Source of the DNA: Perkinsus chesapeaki
Lineage: Eukaryota; Perkinsozoa; Perkinsida; Perkinsidae
Reading direction: 5' to 3'
Assembly: GCA_013115145.1 (NCBI GenBank)
Contig: JAAPAO010000060.1
Location: 34,658 to 98,657 of the forward strand
DNA length: 64,000 nucleotides
Under the pieces are notes generated by a model. That model was not told where the DNA came from and made no database searches. It saw only the letters and a program-made list of their open reading frames with translations. The position numbers were made by a program, and so were the translations under genes. This document shows, piece after piece, positions 53,994 through 64,000 of the stretch; the first letter of the stretch is position 1; each line of letters begins with the position of its first letter.

Positions 53994-56158
53994 ATGTTTT
54001 TGACGCCTCTACGTAGGTCGGCTTTCCGCGGGCGTACGTCACAGCCACCCCGCTATATTGCCACAGTACGCACATCAGCTAGGGAAGCTCATCACAAGAT
54101 GCTGTAGCGGCCTTAACAACAGAGCTAGGATCTATTCCCTGACTTGGCTTAGATGCGACGTAGCTGTGGTTGGTGGAGGCATCAGTGGCTGCTCTCTGGC
54201 TTGGGCACTGGCTCGCCTTACTGATATGTAGGAGCCATCGAGGGTCTCCCACCACCGCCATAGGTCTCATTCAGAAATTCAGTGGTGGTCATAGAGCGGC
54301 ATCACAACGTAGGGATGGTGTGCAGCCATGCTAAAAACAACTCTCAAACACTTCACCGTGTAAGCGTTTCTGAAGGTTACCTGCTCGAAGGCTCTTCCAT
54401 ACAGTAGGGTGATATCGAGACCAACTATGGCATACACAAGGCTCGCCGGGCCAACTCACAGGCTGAGCTTTTGAGACTATTTGCTGACAATGTTTTGGAG
54501 AAAACTGAGAGGGATAGCTGCATGTTTAAAATGGTACTGCTGGGTTGGGAGCTCATCATTTGCAAGAGCCTGGCACCTCAGTCCAAGATGTGTGTGGGTA
54601 TAGGGGAGGAGGAACGTGATCTGCTAAGAGAGCGGTATGAGGCATTCCATGGTGATTTCCCAGCTATGCATTTCACAGAGGATAAGTAGGCAGCAAGCTC
54701 GCCCCCGTCGAAGTTTCAACGATAGGCGTAAAATATTCTCGTGGGAGCCAGCAGTAGTGCTGGATGACCATGACAGTGGTAGCTTCCGGTCAGAGCCTTT
54801 GGGGGCTATATTTATACAAGGGGAGTAGGCAATAGGGAGCTGGCGGCCAGCCAGAAGAAGGCATGCTTAGATACTCTGCAGTGAATTACAGTGAGCTAAC
54901 TCACTCCTTTATGCGACATTCTTTGAAGGCGGCATTGGGTACTGGAAAGAAGGTTAAATTTATTACGTCGACAAAGGTGACAGAGTCGGCGGATGCCAAT
55001 GACGCATATCTTAGGTTGACTCATTGATAATAGAAGATGACGGTGATGTGACTTTGAGATGCTCTCTGAACAGCCTAGAGCTTCGCTCCAAGTTCTGTAT
55101 CGTCTCCGCAGGGGGCTATTCCGTATGTTCTCACTCAGTGGGCGTCATAACCGTGTTAGTTGCTGCTGGCCCACAGCCTAGGTCTGGCCAGGCATCTGTC
55201 CCTACTCCCTATTGCCGGCTCCTTCTTCTTCGCTGGTTATCCGGGCAACTATCGGAGGATTCTCAATGGCAAGGTGTAAGGCAGCATTCTAGAAGAAAAA
55301 GGAGAGTACCACATGAAATAGGTACGCAGTCCAGGACGCGGCGCTGCCGTTTGCTGCACCACACGCTGATCCTGACATAGCCCAGCTCGGCCACCCGACT
55401 AGGTGCGACGGAGCCGCGATCGTCCGTGCAAGTGTTGCTAGATTCGGTCCTACAGCAGCCTTCCATCCTATGATGGAAAGATACCTTCTCGAGACTCTAC
55501 CGGATGCGTTGAGATCGATGCAGTTGACAGATCCCGCCACACTAGCAGCTGTAGCTGAGATACTCTCCGATAAGCCTCACCTTATAGGATACGCTCTAGC
55601 TCAAATGACGTAAGTCCCAGAGGTCCATTTGGCTTATCAGCTCCACTGCTGCAGTTACGAGGCTCCCATGCTCGGTGAGCATCAGTATGCAATGTAGGTA
55701 GGCCTTACCGAGCGTGGCTTTCACTGTGCCGTCTTGTCAGCAATGAGGCAGGTCGGCTGGTGCCTGCTATAGGAAAGGGGAGTATCCGTCTATACCCTGC
55801 ACAGGGCTTTGGAGGTGTCCGACCGCAACTGTTGGATACCCAAGCGAGGACGCTGGTAACGGTGGGCCGCTTGCAATTGTGACACTCTGTTAGTTGATGG
55901 GTGCTGGTAAGATAGTCACACCAGAGCTAAGTAACGTGGTATTTAATATCACACCATCACCGGGGGCGACAGTCTGCCTGGCGAATGCATTGTCAGATGC
56001 ACTCAGGTAGCGACTGCCTAGTTGGATATTTTCAAGCTCAACTAGTGGTTATTAGGGTCTGTGCGGAATTAGGGGCAGAGTTCTACTACGAAGATGCTAA
56101 TACGCTTTTTGGTGTGGACCTTCGGGGTCCAAATGCAGCGGCAACTGTCTTGCCTTGA
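53994..56158 (+). CDS. MQO: Mitochondrial malate:quinone oxidoreductase
   Basis: ATG at 53994 begins an amphipathic, Arg-rich presequence with no acidic residue in its first 25 positions (MFLTPLRRSAFRGRTSQPPR). An intron of 49 nt (gtagcgg...cttag) joins to the FAD-binding Rossmann block CDVAVVGGGISGCSLAWALA. NSQTLH and, after another junction, GDIETNYGIHKARRANS match MQO. Next are KMCVGIGEEERDLLRERYEA, REFEPAVV-like sequence (LREFEPAVVLDDHD requires a splice near 54690-54710), and the exon around 55330-55610 with PHADPDIAQLGHPTRCDG and ARFGPTAAFHPMMERYLLET. It ends LFGVDLRGPNAAATVLP (stop 56156-56158). Some 3' exons are only approximately placed. The enzyme oxidises malate to oxaloacetate and passes electrons to ubiquinone at the inner mitochondrial membrane; apicomplexans use it in the TCA cycle in place of, or beside, malate dehydrogenase. 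Confidence 0.88.
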
Positions 56159-56287
56159 TTGGCCCTTTCATGTATCTACAAATGACTTTAGTTGATGTTA
56201 GGTTGGCTGTTAGGTTGTGGTCCCTCTGGTTCCAGGTCTCCCCTTTTTCATCATGCTTGGTAGTTTTTTGTTAGCCAGTCTTCCTAT

Positions 56288-58570
56288 ATGGTGATAGGCT
56301 CGACGACATCAGCTATTCACCCGCCAACTACCACTGTAGTCGAGGAAGATATATTCAAGAATCCCTTCTTTTCTAAAGTACGGAACGAGGACACACTGCT
56401 GCAGTATGCTGCTGGCGCCGGTAGCGGAGCATCCAGTGCCGCAGACAGTGGCCGGCCTCCTGTGGTAATAGGGCTCCGTGTGTTGCACCAGTTCATCACT
56501 CTTTCCGTTTTACCCGTCGCTTCCTGAGGGGAACCAGCTGTATCGCGCTGTCAGTGCTTTGCACTGGTAGGAGGAGGAGCTTGATGGTCCAAGTTGTTGT
56601 AGAATACTAGGAATGTGTATTCCACCACCACCAGCATAAAGCATCAATGCCTTCATTCCCTTTGCTGTCATCGAAGCGTACAGTCCTTTTGTTCAGATTC
56701 TGGTCCCCTGCTCTCGATGCCTCTCTGGTCAGCCTGAGAGTAGCTCCCTCAGTCGGCATCAAATTGAAGCACATATCCTACAGAGTGCGCACGTCCCTGG
56801 CCAATACTGCAACCTTCGGGGGCAGGTCAGCTGCCGATCAGCATTATCCTCTTTCCCCTATGTTCCCCTCAGGGCCTCGAGGTTAAGTCCGATAGGGTAG
56901 TCACTGGAGCCGGCTTCGCGCAGCGCCGAGTATGCCATATTACACAGACGGAGAACATGTGCCGTGGCAAGCTTGACCAGCGCAGCTTAAGAGTAAGTCA
57001 TGTGTTTAGGTATGACTATGGAACCAACTTCAAGATACTGGTATTAGATAGGCCAGTCTGTGGCCCATACAATACAGGCAAAGGTAAGCCTGGAAGGATC
57101 CCATCTGAGGGCCCGAAGCTGCCCTGCTATTAGGCGGTGCTGGTCCGGCGAGCTTGGCAATGGCGGGGCCGTGTGATTGGCTGGCTGCTTGCCCACAGGC
57201 AGAGAATGACTTCTACGATAGGATATTTGGTTTCCGTCAGACGTATCTTTTGGTACAGTCTATGCCACACTCCCGAGCGTACGACGGAATTAGGTACCAG
57301 GATATGAGAAGGCAGCTGCGGTGCGAATCAGAGATATTGCAGCCGATGCCGTTGCCGCAGTAGAAAGATTCGAGGCTAGTAGTGCACGAAGATAAACTTC
57401 GCTTGGTGGGATGCTATTCAACAGGTAGCTTTTCTGGTTTAGTTAGGCCAGTCTCGGCTCCACCAGGATCAGATATAAAGTAGGAGGGTTCACCTGGACT
57501 GTTGGGTATGGCTCATACGACAGGTTTGAGGTGGAGAGGACGGCCTATGCGACATTGCATGCCTTCCTATTCTCACACATTCTCGAATACACCCTACCAT
57601 CTGACACCAAGCTTGCTGATCGAATAAGGTACGCCGGTTGCATGTGGTAGTTGTAGCAGGGCACTTTTCAGGAACTATTCTACTAGTGGAAGTATTAATG
57701 TTCGGACAGTACTAGCAGCAGCATCCGCACCAAAGGATATCCTAGCCGCTAAGACAGAGGTAAGCAACCCCCTTTCTGAGAGTATTGTAGCCTATTCCAG
57801 GTGCTTGCACGCTGTGTGCAGAGCCTTGAGGTAGAGCTGGGAAAACTGGATAACCAGATAACGCCGATGGACAAGCTGTCGTCGATAACGGTAGCGAAGC
57901 AAGTCCCTGTTGAGCTATGCGGAACTCACTTAGGCCGCGCTAGAGCATTGCCAAAAATTGGTGTCGGAAATTGTACGCTCCTCGATGCTGGCCGGGGCTT
58001 CGGGTCATGGTGGCGGCCAAACAAGAGTAGAGGTCTCTGCGGATCATGTAGTGGCGATATACTTGCCTTCGAGTATTCTCTGTCGTAGGTTCTTGCGATG
58101 TTCGTAGCGTCTATTGCCTCTTTGGCCAACACCAGAAGCCATGCTAATGCGAGGCTGCAGATTAACGCACACACCTGCCATATAGACATGTACGTAGAGG
58201 CGCATGAGGAGCTGAAGTAGGCTGCAAGGAGCTTGTGAAGCTATTCAATAGAGCTTATGCTTATCAGGTTCTCGCAAGGCCAGTATGCTCTCTCTACCTT
58301 GCATTCGGCACTGGCTTTCTGGCGGGAGCCACACGCCGAGTGTCGGGAGTTTGATATTCACACGCCCGAGGAGGAGGATAGGAATTCGGAGGCACCCTCA
58401 GAGAGAGGTCAGCCATCCATCGGGCACAGAAAGTCGACGAATCCCTCAGGAATGTTCAACAAGTCGTCGCCCATATTCGAGGTATGCCTGCGGGCTGGTT
58501 CGGAGGCTCATCCTTCACCGAACACCAAATTCATATGGAAACAGCAGGAACCTTCTCAGCGAGTTTCGTG
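56288..58570 (+). CDS. Unrecognised multi-exon gene, partly resolved
   Basis: ATG at 56288 gives MVIGSTTSAIHPPTTTVVEE and NPFFSKVRNEDTLLQYAAGA. Splicing at about 56477 and 56568 leads to MPSFPLLSSKRTVLLFRFWS with KLKHISYRVRTSLANTATFG. Later segments are YDYGTNFKILVLDRPVCGPY (about 57012), FTWTVGYGSYDRFEVERTAY and LHAFLFSHILEYTLPSDTKL (about 57490-57610), then helical INVRTVLAAASAPKDILAAK with VLARCVQSLEVELGKLDNQI (about 57690-57860). VLAMFVASIASLANTRSHAN (about 58090) and REFDIHTPEEEDRNSEAPSE (about 58345) follow. The composition is coding throughout, but several junctions are unresolved and there may be more than one gene. I recognise no family. It follows the MQO gene by about 130 bases on the same strand. 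Confidence 0.4.
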
Positions 58571-58640
58571 ATACATTTCCGCCTTTAGTTTTGCTGCTGC
58601 CGCTGCCCTCCACCCTTGCAAGGTTTTGTCCATTTCCTAG

Positions 58641-59492
58641 ATGCCAGCGGCACTTGGGAGACGACGCCATCGCGTCCGTCGGAAAGATGGAGAGCTCCGG
58701 TCAACGACTGTGACGCTGCTGACCTTGCTTTCCTGTTACATCGGCACATCTACTCTACTCTTCGCCGCTGGCTTCCAAGACTTGGCTGAGATGAGTGTTC
58801 CTACCCAGCTATCGACTGTCGGCTCCCTTCGTGGTAGACTTACAGCACCTCGCGTCATTACTCCTCCAAAGCTTCCTCCCTACTCCCCACCGCTCTTTGG
58901 AGTGTGGGCCGTCTCTGCAGTGTCTGGTGTACTGCTACTCAGCGCCGCTTTCGGTCGCAGCGGTGGAGCTTCTAGATTTGCGAGACCATTGGCTGCTGTA
59001 GCATTCCTGGTTAACATAGTTGTTGGTATAATAGGAGGCGTGCTCCCTTTTTTACGCTGCGCTTCGTTGGTACTGAAGTTGGCCAAATGGTCGCTATCCT
59101 TGAGCTCCTTCCTCACGTGGTTGTTTACTCTTGGTCTGGTCAGCCCAGAGATGCCACTAGCATGGAAGCTGTACGCAGGCGCCGGAGCCCTCACGCAGCC
59201 GTTGCTCGCCACTCTACGGAAGGTAACCTCCTCTGCCAAGTTGTCCTAGATGTTCTTTTCAGGTTCTCCCTTCTGCCGCCATGACCGATATCCCCTTCAC
59301 TTTCCTCTGGCTTATCGTAGACTCAGCGGCTCATTTCGCTCAGAGTTGGATATCTCGGGCAGTGTTGGGTGGGTAAATACACAAGTTAAATTCGTCTTAG
59401 TCCTAGCAGTAGCATTCCCGTTTCTATCACTAATCATCTTCCTAGAGTTGAATCAATATCGGTCGGCAGGCAGTGGCCTAGCGAACAGATAA
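58641..59492 (+). CDS. Multi-pass membrane protein of unknown family
   Basis: ATG at 58641 starts a basic N-terminus (MPAALGRRRHRVRRKDGELR). A hydrophobic segment (TVTLLTLLSCYIGTSTLLFA) and a Pro-rich loop (APRVITPPKLPPYSPPLF) come next. Further helices are VWAVSAVSGVLLLSAAFG, PLAAVAFLVNIVVGIIGGVL and SLSSFLTWLFTLGLVSPE. The first exon ends ATLRK at about 59221, where an intron (gtaacct...ttttcag) joins to VLPSAAMTDIPFTFLWLIVD. A short intron near 59370-59398 leads to a last helix (LAVAFPFLSLIIFLELNQ) and GSGLANR with a stop at 59490-59492. About six membrane segments in all. The stop lies only 36 bases before the threonine synthase start. Confidence 0.65.
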
Positions 59493-59528
59493 GTCCTGCC
59501 CACAGGCGCTTATTTTTTGAACTGTAGT

Positions 59529-61829
59529 ATGTTCTACAAGTCCACCAGAGGCAAGGACACTCATGTGTCTTTCGTCGATGCGGTAATTCAGTGGTCGATA
59601 CCTGAGCCTCTTATCACCATGGCAGGTGCTACAAGGCCTCGGCAGCGATGGCGGGTTGCTCATCCCAGAATACGTTCCTAAGATTTCCCCTAAGGTTGGC
59701 CGTTGCTTCTGATGGTTCAGTAATTTCCTTTCCAGGAATGGGAGGAATGGCGTAAGCTTGGATACAGGCCGTTGGCGTGCCGAGTTCTTCGAAAGTTTAT
59801 TTCACCGGAGGAGATCTCCGACGAGGAACTTCAAAAGTATTGCGTCGTCTATCATACATAACACCAACACTGTTGCTAGGCTCGTCGAGGATGCGTACGG
59901 CAATTTTCGAGAGAGCGAGCTGACTCCCGTTCGACGTGTTGGGAAGCAATACGTACTTCAAACTCGACGTTGGGCTCCTGAGTCTAGTATTCTACTGCTC
60001 TCAGGTCCTGGAGCTTTTCCATGGTCCAACCTTCGCCTTCAAGGACATGGCCCTGCAACTACTTGGTGGCCTTTTCGAGCTGTGCTTGGAGCGCAAAAAC
60101 AGTAGGACGTAGAGGAGAGGACTTAACTGATGCATTCATGGACCTCAGAGGAGTTGCTGATTCTGGGAGCTACCTCGGGTGACACGGGCAGCGCAGCGAT
60201 AGCTGGCGTGAAGGGAAGGAAGAATATCAAATGCAAGGTGCACGGTTGATTCCCTATGAAGAACCTATAGGTGTAATTCTGTATCCACATGGTCGCACGT
60301 CCAAGATCCAGGAGCTCCAGATGACCACTACGGCCGATGATAATATTCACTGTTTGGCAGTCAAAGGGGTGGGCAGCAGCGATTGAGTTGTATTAGGAGT
60401 GCTTCTCTGCTTCAGAACTTCGACGACTGCCAAAACATCGTAAAGAGCATCATGAGCAGCCCACTGAAGGAGCAGCTCAGCATTGGAGCGGTCAACTCTA
60501 TCAATTGGGCTCGTATACTCGCTCAGATAGTGTAAGTTAGGTGGACTGTCAGCATCGTATGCCACTATTTATTAGGTATTACGCCTACGCCACTGCTAGG
60601 GTACAAGAGAAGGAAAACTGCCGACTGGTAGACTTTGTTGTCCCTACCGGCAACTTTGGTGATATCCTTGCCGGGTACTCCCTCTCTTATGAGCCTTTGC
60701 ATCCCATGCCCGCTGTTCCCTCAGCTACTATTGCCGTATGATGGGAGCCCCTATAGATCGCCTGGTTATTGCCTCGAATCAGAATGATATCCTCCCTAGG
60801 TTTTTTGAGGTAAAGGTGAGCTTTGCTCAATGAATACACTCGCTCAGACGGGCACGTACTCGTATCATGACGAAGTGATACCAAGCCTCTCGCCAAGCAT
60901 GGACATCGCCGTATGGTTCACCTCCTGCAGTGGTCGTACTCCTCGTGTTGTTTGCAGATCTCCTCTAACTTCGAGAGGTTCCTGTTTTACCTTTTCAAAG
61001 GAGATACTAAACGATTGAATGAGAAAATCAATGACCTCAAGACTAAGAAAGCGTAGCAAAGCCGAACTGGGGATTCAGCAGCCACCCTCTGGCATCAGGT
61101 TTTCAGTAACTTCAGAAGAGCTGAGCAGGGCTAGAAAAGAGTTTTCCGCCTACTGCATTGATGAGGTAACCTCCAGCTTCGGAGATGCTGTGTAACTGAG
61201 TTGATCAGGAAAGCACCAAGAAGTGCATCGCGAAGGTGTTCCGTGATGCTGGCTACCTCCTTTGCCCACATTCGTACGGTTACATAATTCGCACGTCTTT
61301 CAATTTAATAATTTTCAGAGCGGTTGGTTATGCTGCCGGGGAGAGGTTCCTCCACGACCGTGCTTCCTCGAAGAATCCCGTTGTCTCGTTGGCCACCGCT
61401 CATGTCTCCAAATTCGTTGAAGTACGTGGGGAACCAAGTCTCACGAACGATTGCTCCTTAGCCTTTGCAAGCAAGCTACAGAGAGAAGGGTGGGGCTTCA
61501 CCTGAACTTATGAAGGCTCTATCAAACTGCATGCCAGCCGAGCTTAAACGCCTGTAGTCTCCCGATATTGCGTGCAGTCTGAGAAGCTACTCATTTAGTT
61601 ACGCCTTGCCGAGTCGACGTACTGTGATAGAGAATAGTATGGATGATGTGAAGGAATATCTTGTTCACAATTTTTCAAAGCGCAGTTGCTGCTGCTGTCC
61701 CAACTCATATGGTGAGATGTGAGTTGCCCGAATGCGGTTACTGCGGAAACCTTAGGTGCCGCCGCCGCCGCTGTGGTCGCTGGTTTGGCTATCGTCGCTG
61801 GAGCTATCGTGATTATGAAGAGGAGATGA
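59529..61829 (+). CDS. Threonine synthase with a C-terminal transmembrane tail
   Basis: The start MFYKSTRGKDTHVSFVDA splices to VLQGLGSDGGLLIPEYVPK, EWEEWRKLGYRPLACRVLRK, and LVEDAYGNFRESELTPVRR. A splice then restores LELFHGPTFAFKDMALQLLG, where Lys in FKDMALQ is the PLP-binding lysine. GATSGDTGSAAIAGVKG binds the phosphate of PLP. Later blocks are GAVNSINWARILAQIVYYAY, VVPTGNFGDILAGY, IASNQNDILPRFF and AVGYAAGERFLHD, then VVSLATAHVSKFVE. A 40-nt intron (61422-61461) leads to the ending MPAELKRL. A frame stop (TAG) at 61555 can be avoided by a 24-nt GT-AG intron at 61554-61577, which continues as LPSRRTVIENSMDDVKEYLV, the expected C-terminal domain. After it come a CCCC cluster and, past a 44-nt intron (61712-61755), AAVVAGLAIVAGAIVIM with KRR and a stop at 61827-61829. 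The family converts O-phosphohomoserine to threonine. If the 24-nt intron is not real, the enzyme ends at 61557. Confidence 0.9.
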
Positions 61830-63093
61830 TACATGGGTTTTAAGAAAACATAGATTTTTTGTTTCTACGTATGATATGATCCGTTTTCCAAGTTAGTTAA
61901 TGAAGACTTTTTATTGCAATTACGAAAGGTCGGAACTCACCGTCCACAATGCCGCTAATGCCTACTACTCTATACTCTTTCCGTGAACTACGGCGATCAG
62001 GAAGAATATCTTGAGCAACGACTGATTCACTGCAGAAACGTGACAGGCGTCACTGGATCACTAGAACTTGGACATCGTTGTGTCCAAATTTGGCACTCCT
62101 AAATAAATGAACTGAACCGCCGCACTCAATCGGCACATTCATACTTAGATGATGCACCCACCATCTCAACAAAGCGATGGTCGAAAAAAAGTTGCATGGC
62201 CAGGTAAACGGAAGCAATACGTAAATTGCGCTAGTGTTGGCCCAACACTGTTGGAACCATCGAAAATCAGCACTCGGTGCATTCGAGCCTGGATAGAAGG
62301 AAAACGACGAGAAAACACTACAATACTAAAAGAATTGTTCGTGGACAATCATCAACATGGACCTGCTAAGCCAGGAATGTGTCCGGAGAAGTCGCCAGGA
62401 AAAAAATTACAGTTGTATTGAAGAAGAACCGGCTATCGATGGAATTGATACCAGAGAGCAAGACCGTATGGTGATTTCGAGTGGAGGAATTAATAATTCA
62501 GTGCTTTGTATCCTACACACTTCTTACTCAGTTGCTACCCCTTTATCAGGAACATTTCACAAAAAACACTATCAGGGTGGACAAGGTCGAAGCCACCATT
62601 AAGGCATAATTGGCAATCTCAATTGTTTTCATGCACGCATCACTACAGAAGGAAATGTCATATGCACTTGTAATACACTTTTCACGACTGAGTCTGTAAG
62701 TCATCCCCCGGAGTCCGGAGAAGGGCCGTTCTCGCTTACCTCGATTCCACGTAAGCCGTGACGCACTCGCGACTGTCTACTTCGCAGGCTCTGCAACAGC
62801 AAGTAAAGGTAAGAGCCTGTAGTCACACGTCAGAGATGGAACAGGAAAAGCTTTGGCCTGGTGAATTATATTCCCGGATTATACTTCAGACCCCTCTTCG
62901 GTGCGCCACCTGCTCTGTTGCACAGTACATGTGTGCACAGCAAAGTCCCTCGCGTAGAGCGTATTCCCGGTCACGAGAGTTGGCTAAGAGAAGAAGCCTT
63001 CGTAAAATCCCACATACAGCCCTTGCCGTGTATTCGTTCGTATGGATGGGAACCCTTAAACAGATTATCAGTTACCTTCAGTGATACACACTT
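61830..63093. other. Gap before the last gene, no clear gene
   Basis: Short frames are present, such as plus 62149-62421 (Lys/Arg-rich), plus 62357-62602 and plus 62758-63084, but none shows a motif. The first 100 bases are AT-rich and probably belong to the threonine synthase 3' UTR. The Lys-rich frame at 62149 could be a remnant of a mobile-element protein, but I have no motif to support that. Confidence 0.35.
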
Positions 63094-63459
63094 ATGCTTT
63101 CATCGGTCGTCGTCGTACTGGTCCTCCTATGTAGAGGGTTGGAGGGTGAACTACTAAGTGGAGACTACTCACCGGTCGACCAGCCAGAACTCCCCATAAT
63201 GGTCATCTCATTTCATGAGGAAGACCCGCGTGTGAACCTCGAGACATTATGGAGCCATGTTTACTTTTGTGACTACCTGTACCTGAAAAACAAACTTGAT
63301 ATTATATTGGACGGAGAGGATCTTAAAGAGTTGATGAGTTACTATCCGAAAATGGTTGGCAACATTACCTTTAGCGACATTGAGGTCTCTAGTGATGAGA
63401 ATAAACTTAAAATCGTTTACTTAGATAAAGTCAAACGTGTGTATACCAAAACTCAGTGA
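63094..63459 (+). CDS. Small secreted protein of 121 residues, intronless, unknown function
   Basis: ATG at 63094 starts a clear signal peptide (MLSSVVVVLVLLCRGLEG). The mature part is hydrophilic and acidic, with YSPVDQPELPIMVISFHEED, WSHVYFCDYLYLKNKLDIIL and NITFSDIEVSSDENKLKIVY. An NIT sequon is present. It ends KRVYTKTQ (stop 63457-63459). No family is recognised. The frame is open from start to stop, so it appears intronless. It resembles small lineage-specific secreted proteins; any host- or prey-interaction role is speculation. Confidence 0.65.
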   Translation: MLSSVVVVLVLLCRGLEGELLSGDYSPVDQPELPIMVISFHEEDPRVNLETLWSHVYFCDYLYLKNKLDIILDGEDLKELMSYYPKMVGNITFSDIEVSSDENKLKIVYLDKVKRVYTKTQ

Positions 63460-64000
63460 TTCTACTTGGCTGGTCCCTTCACTCATACAGTTACTTGATC
63501 ATATCTCATCATTCATAACTTAGCAAGGCTCTTATGAACCTTCCAGCAGCGTGGTCCAGCTTCTAACGTTAGGCGTATTTGTCTTACGCCGCACTTGATA
63601 CGTGCAGACTGTATTTAGTTTAAAATTCCTTTGGGATACACAATAGTCAAGGACGTAGCATCCTATTCTTTTTCATGCCGAGACACAGCGCTTTGCGTTC
63701 GAGTTAGATTGTGAAGAACACGAGAAGGGACCCGATTCCACCATGATCCCACCGGTGAGGTGGAAACCAACTCTGTAATGCGTTGACCCTATACGTGTAA
63801 GATGCATCGTGTATGATGGCTACAGTTAGACGTCTGTCCTGTAAGAGTTATGATGCTGTATCAACTGCAATCTGTCATGGAGTCCACAGGTAACTCAAAA
63901 TTTGAATTTCAAATGCGGTATAGCCATATACACATGTTACAGATCCACGCTAAGACCGTTCTGACACGTTGGGCGGATGAACAGTCGCATCGAGGATCCG
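63460..64000. other. 3' flank of the last gene to the window edge
   Basis: I see no coding frame, RNA gene or strong repeat. A short dyad, CCACC-ggtga-GGTGG, lies at about 63748-63762. Confidence 0.4.

Noticed and set aside
1-64000. tRNA, rRNA, CRISPR arrays and bacterial-style operons or insertion sequences
   Set aside because: I looked for tRNA B-box-like words, regular repeat-spacer arrays and transposase motifs and found none that hold up. The gene structure is eukaryotic throughout.

Overview
This is nuclear DNA of an intron-rich protist. The genes are broken into many small exons. The junctions I could check by reading frame are canonical GT-AG introns, mostly about 40-60 nt. A malate:quinone oxidoreductase with a mitochondrial presequence, a VPS13-type protein, a phylum-style dynamin without a PH domain and several unrecognised secreted or membrane proteins together suggest an alveolate. 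My best guess is a Perkinsus-type organism, but this is inference: no rRNA, spliced-leader gene or other marker is present to prove it.

Layout. 0-9 kb: the tail of a methyltransferase-like gene, a small Lys/Glu-rich protein, a plus-strand coiled-coil gene, and a minus-strand TBC Rab-GAP whose coiled-coil tail I could join by splicing. 9.4-12.9 kb: the ER chaperone GRP94 (minus), ending in a microexon that encodes a DDEL retention signal. 13.6-15.3 kb: a lipid-anchored MORN-repeat protein. 15.9-20 kb: a minus-strand coiled-coil gene region. 20.2-22.2 kb: two plus-strand membrane-protein models. 22.2-25.6 kb: an AT-rich island and an intronless 542-residue secreted protein. 25.6-27.9 kb: a gene-poor gap with perfect palindromes. 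28-37.9 kb: VPS13. 38-39.8 kb: a GDP-hexose phosphorylase of the VTC2/GDPGP1 family. 40-42.6 kb: a coiled-coil gene with a hydrophobic C-terminal stretch, and a tandem pair of tiny EGF-like single-pass membrane proteins. 43.2-45.1 kb: a Cdc25/rhodanese phosphatase. 45.5-46.8 kb: an intronless CLN3/battenin. 47.4-51.1 kb: dynamin. 51.3-53.8 kb: the PC-repeat half of APC1. 54-56.2 kb: malate:quinone oxidoreductase. 56.3-59.5 kb: an unresolved gene and a multi-pass membrane protein. 59.5-61.8 kb: threonine synthase with an unexpected hydrophobic tail. 63.1-63.5 kb: a small secreted protein.

The genes do not form one pathway. Themes that recur are membrane traffic and contact sites (VPS13, dynamin, TBC, CLN3), cell-cycle control (APC1, Cdc25), and organelle or redox metabolism (MQO, GDP-hexose phosphorylase, threonine synthase). 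The most unusual observation is that the threonine synthase model, after its normal C-terminal domain, continues through a Cys cluster into a predicted transmembrane tail anchor. That reading needs a 24-nt intron. Three other themes may reward follow-up: intronless genes among intron-dense neighbours, compact hairpins just after several stop codons, and an APC1 lacking its N-terminal half.
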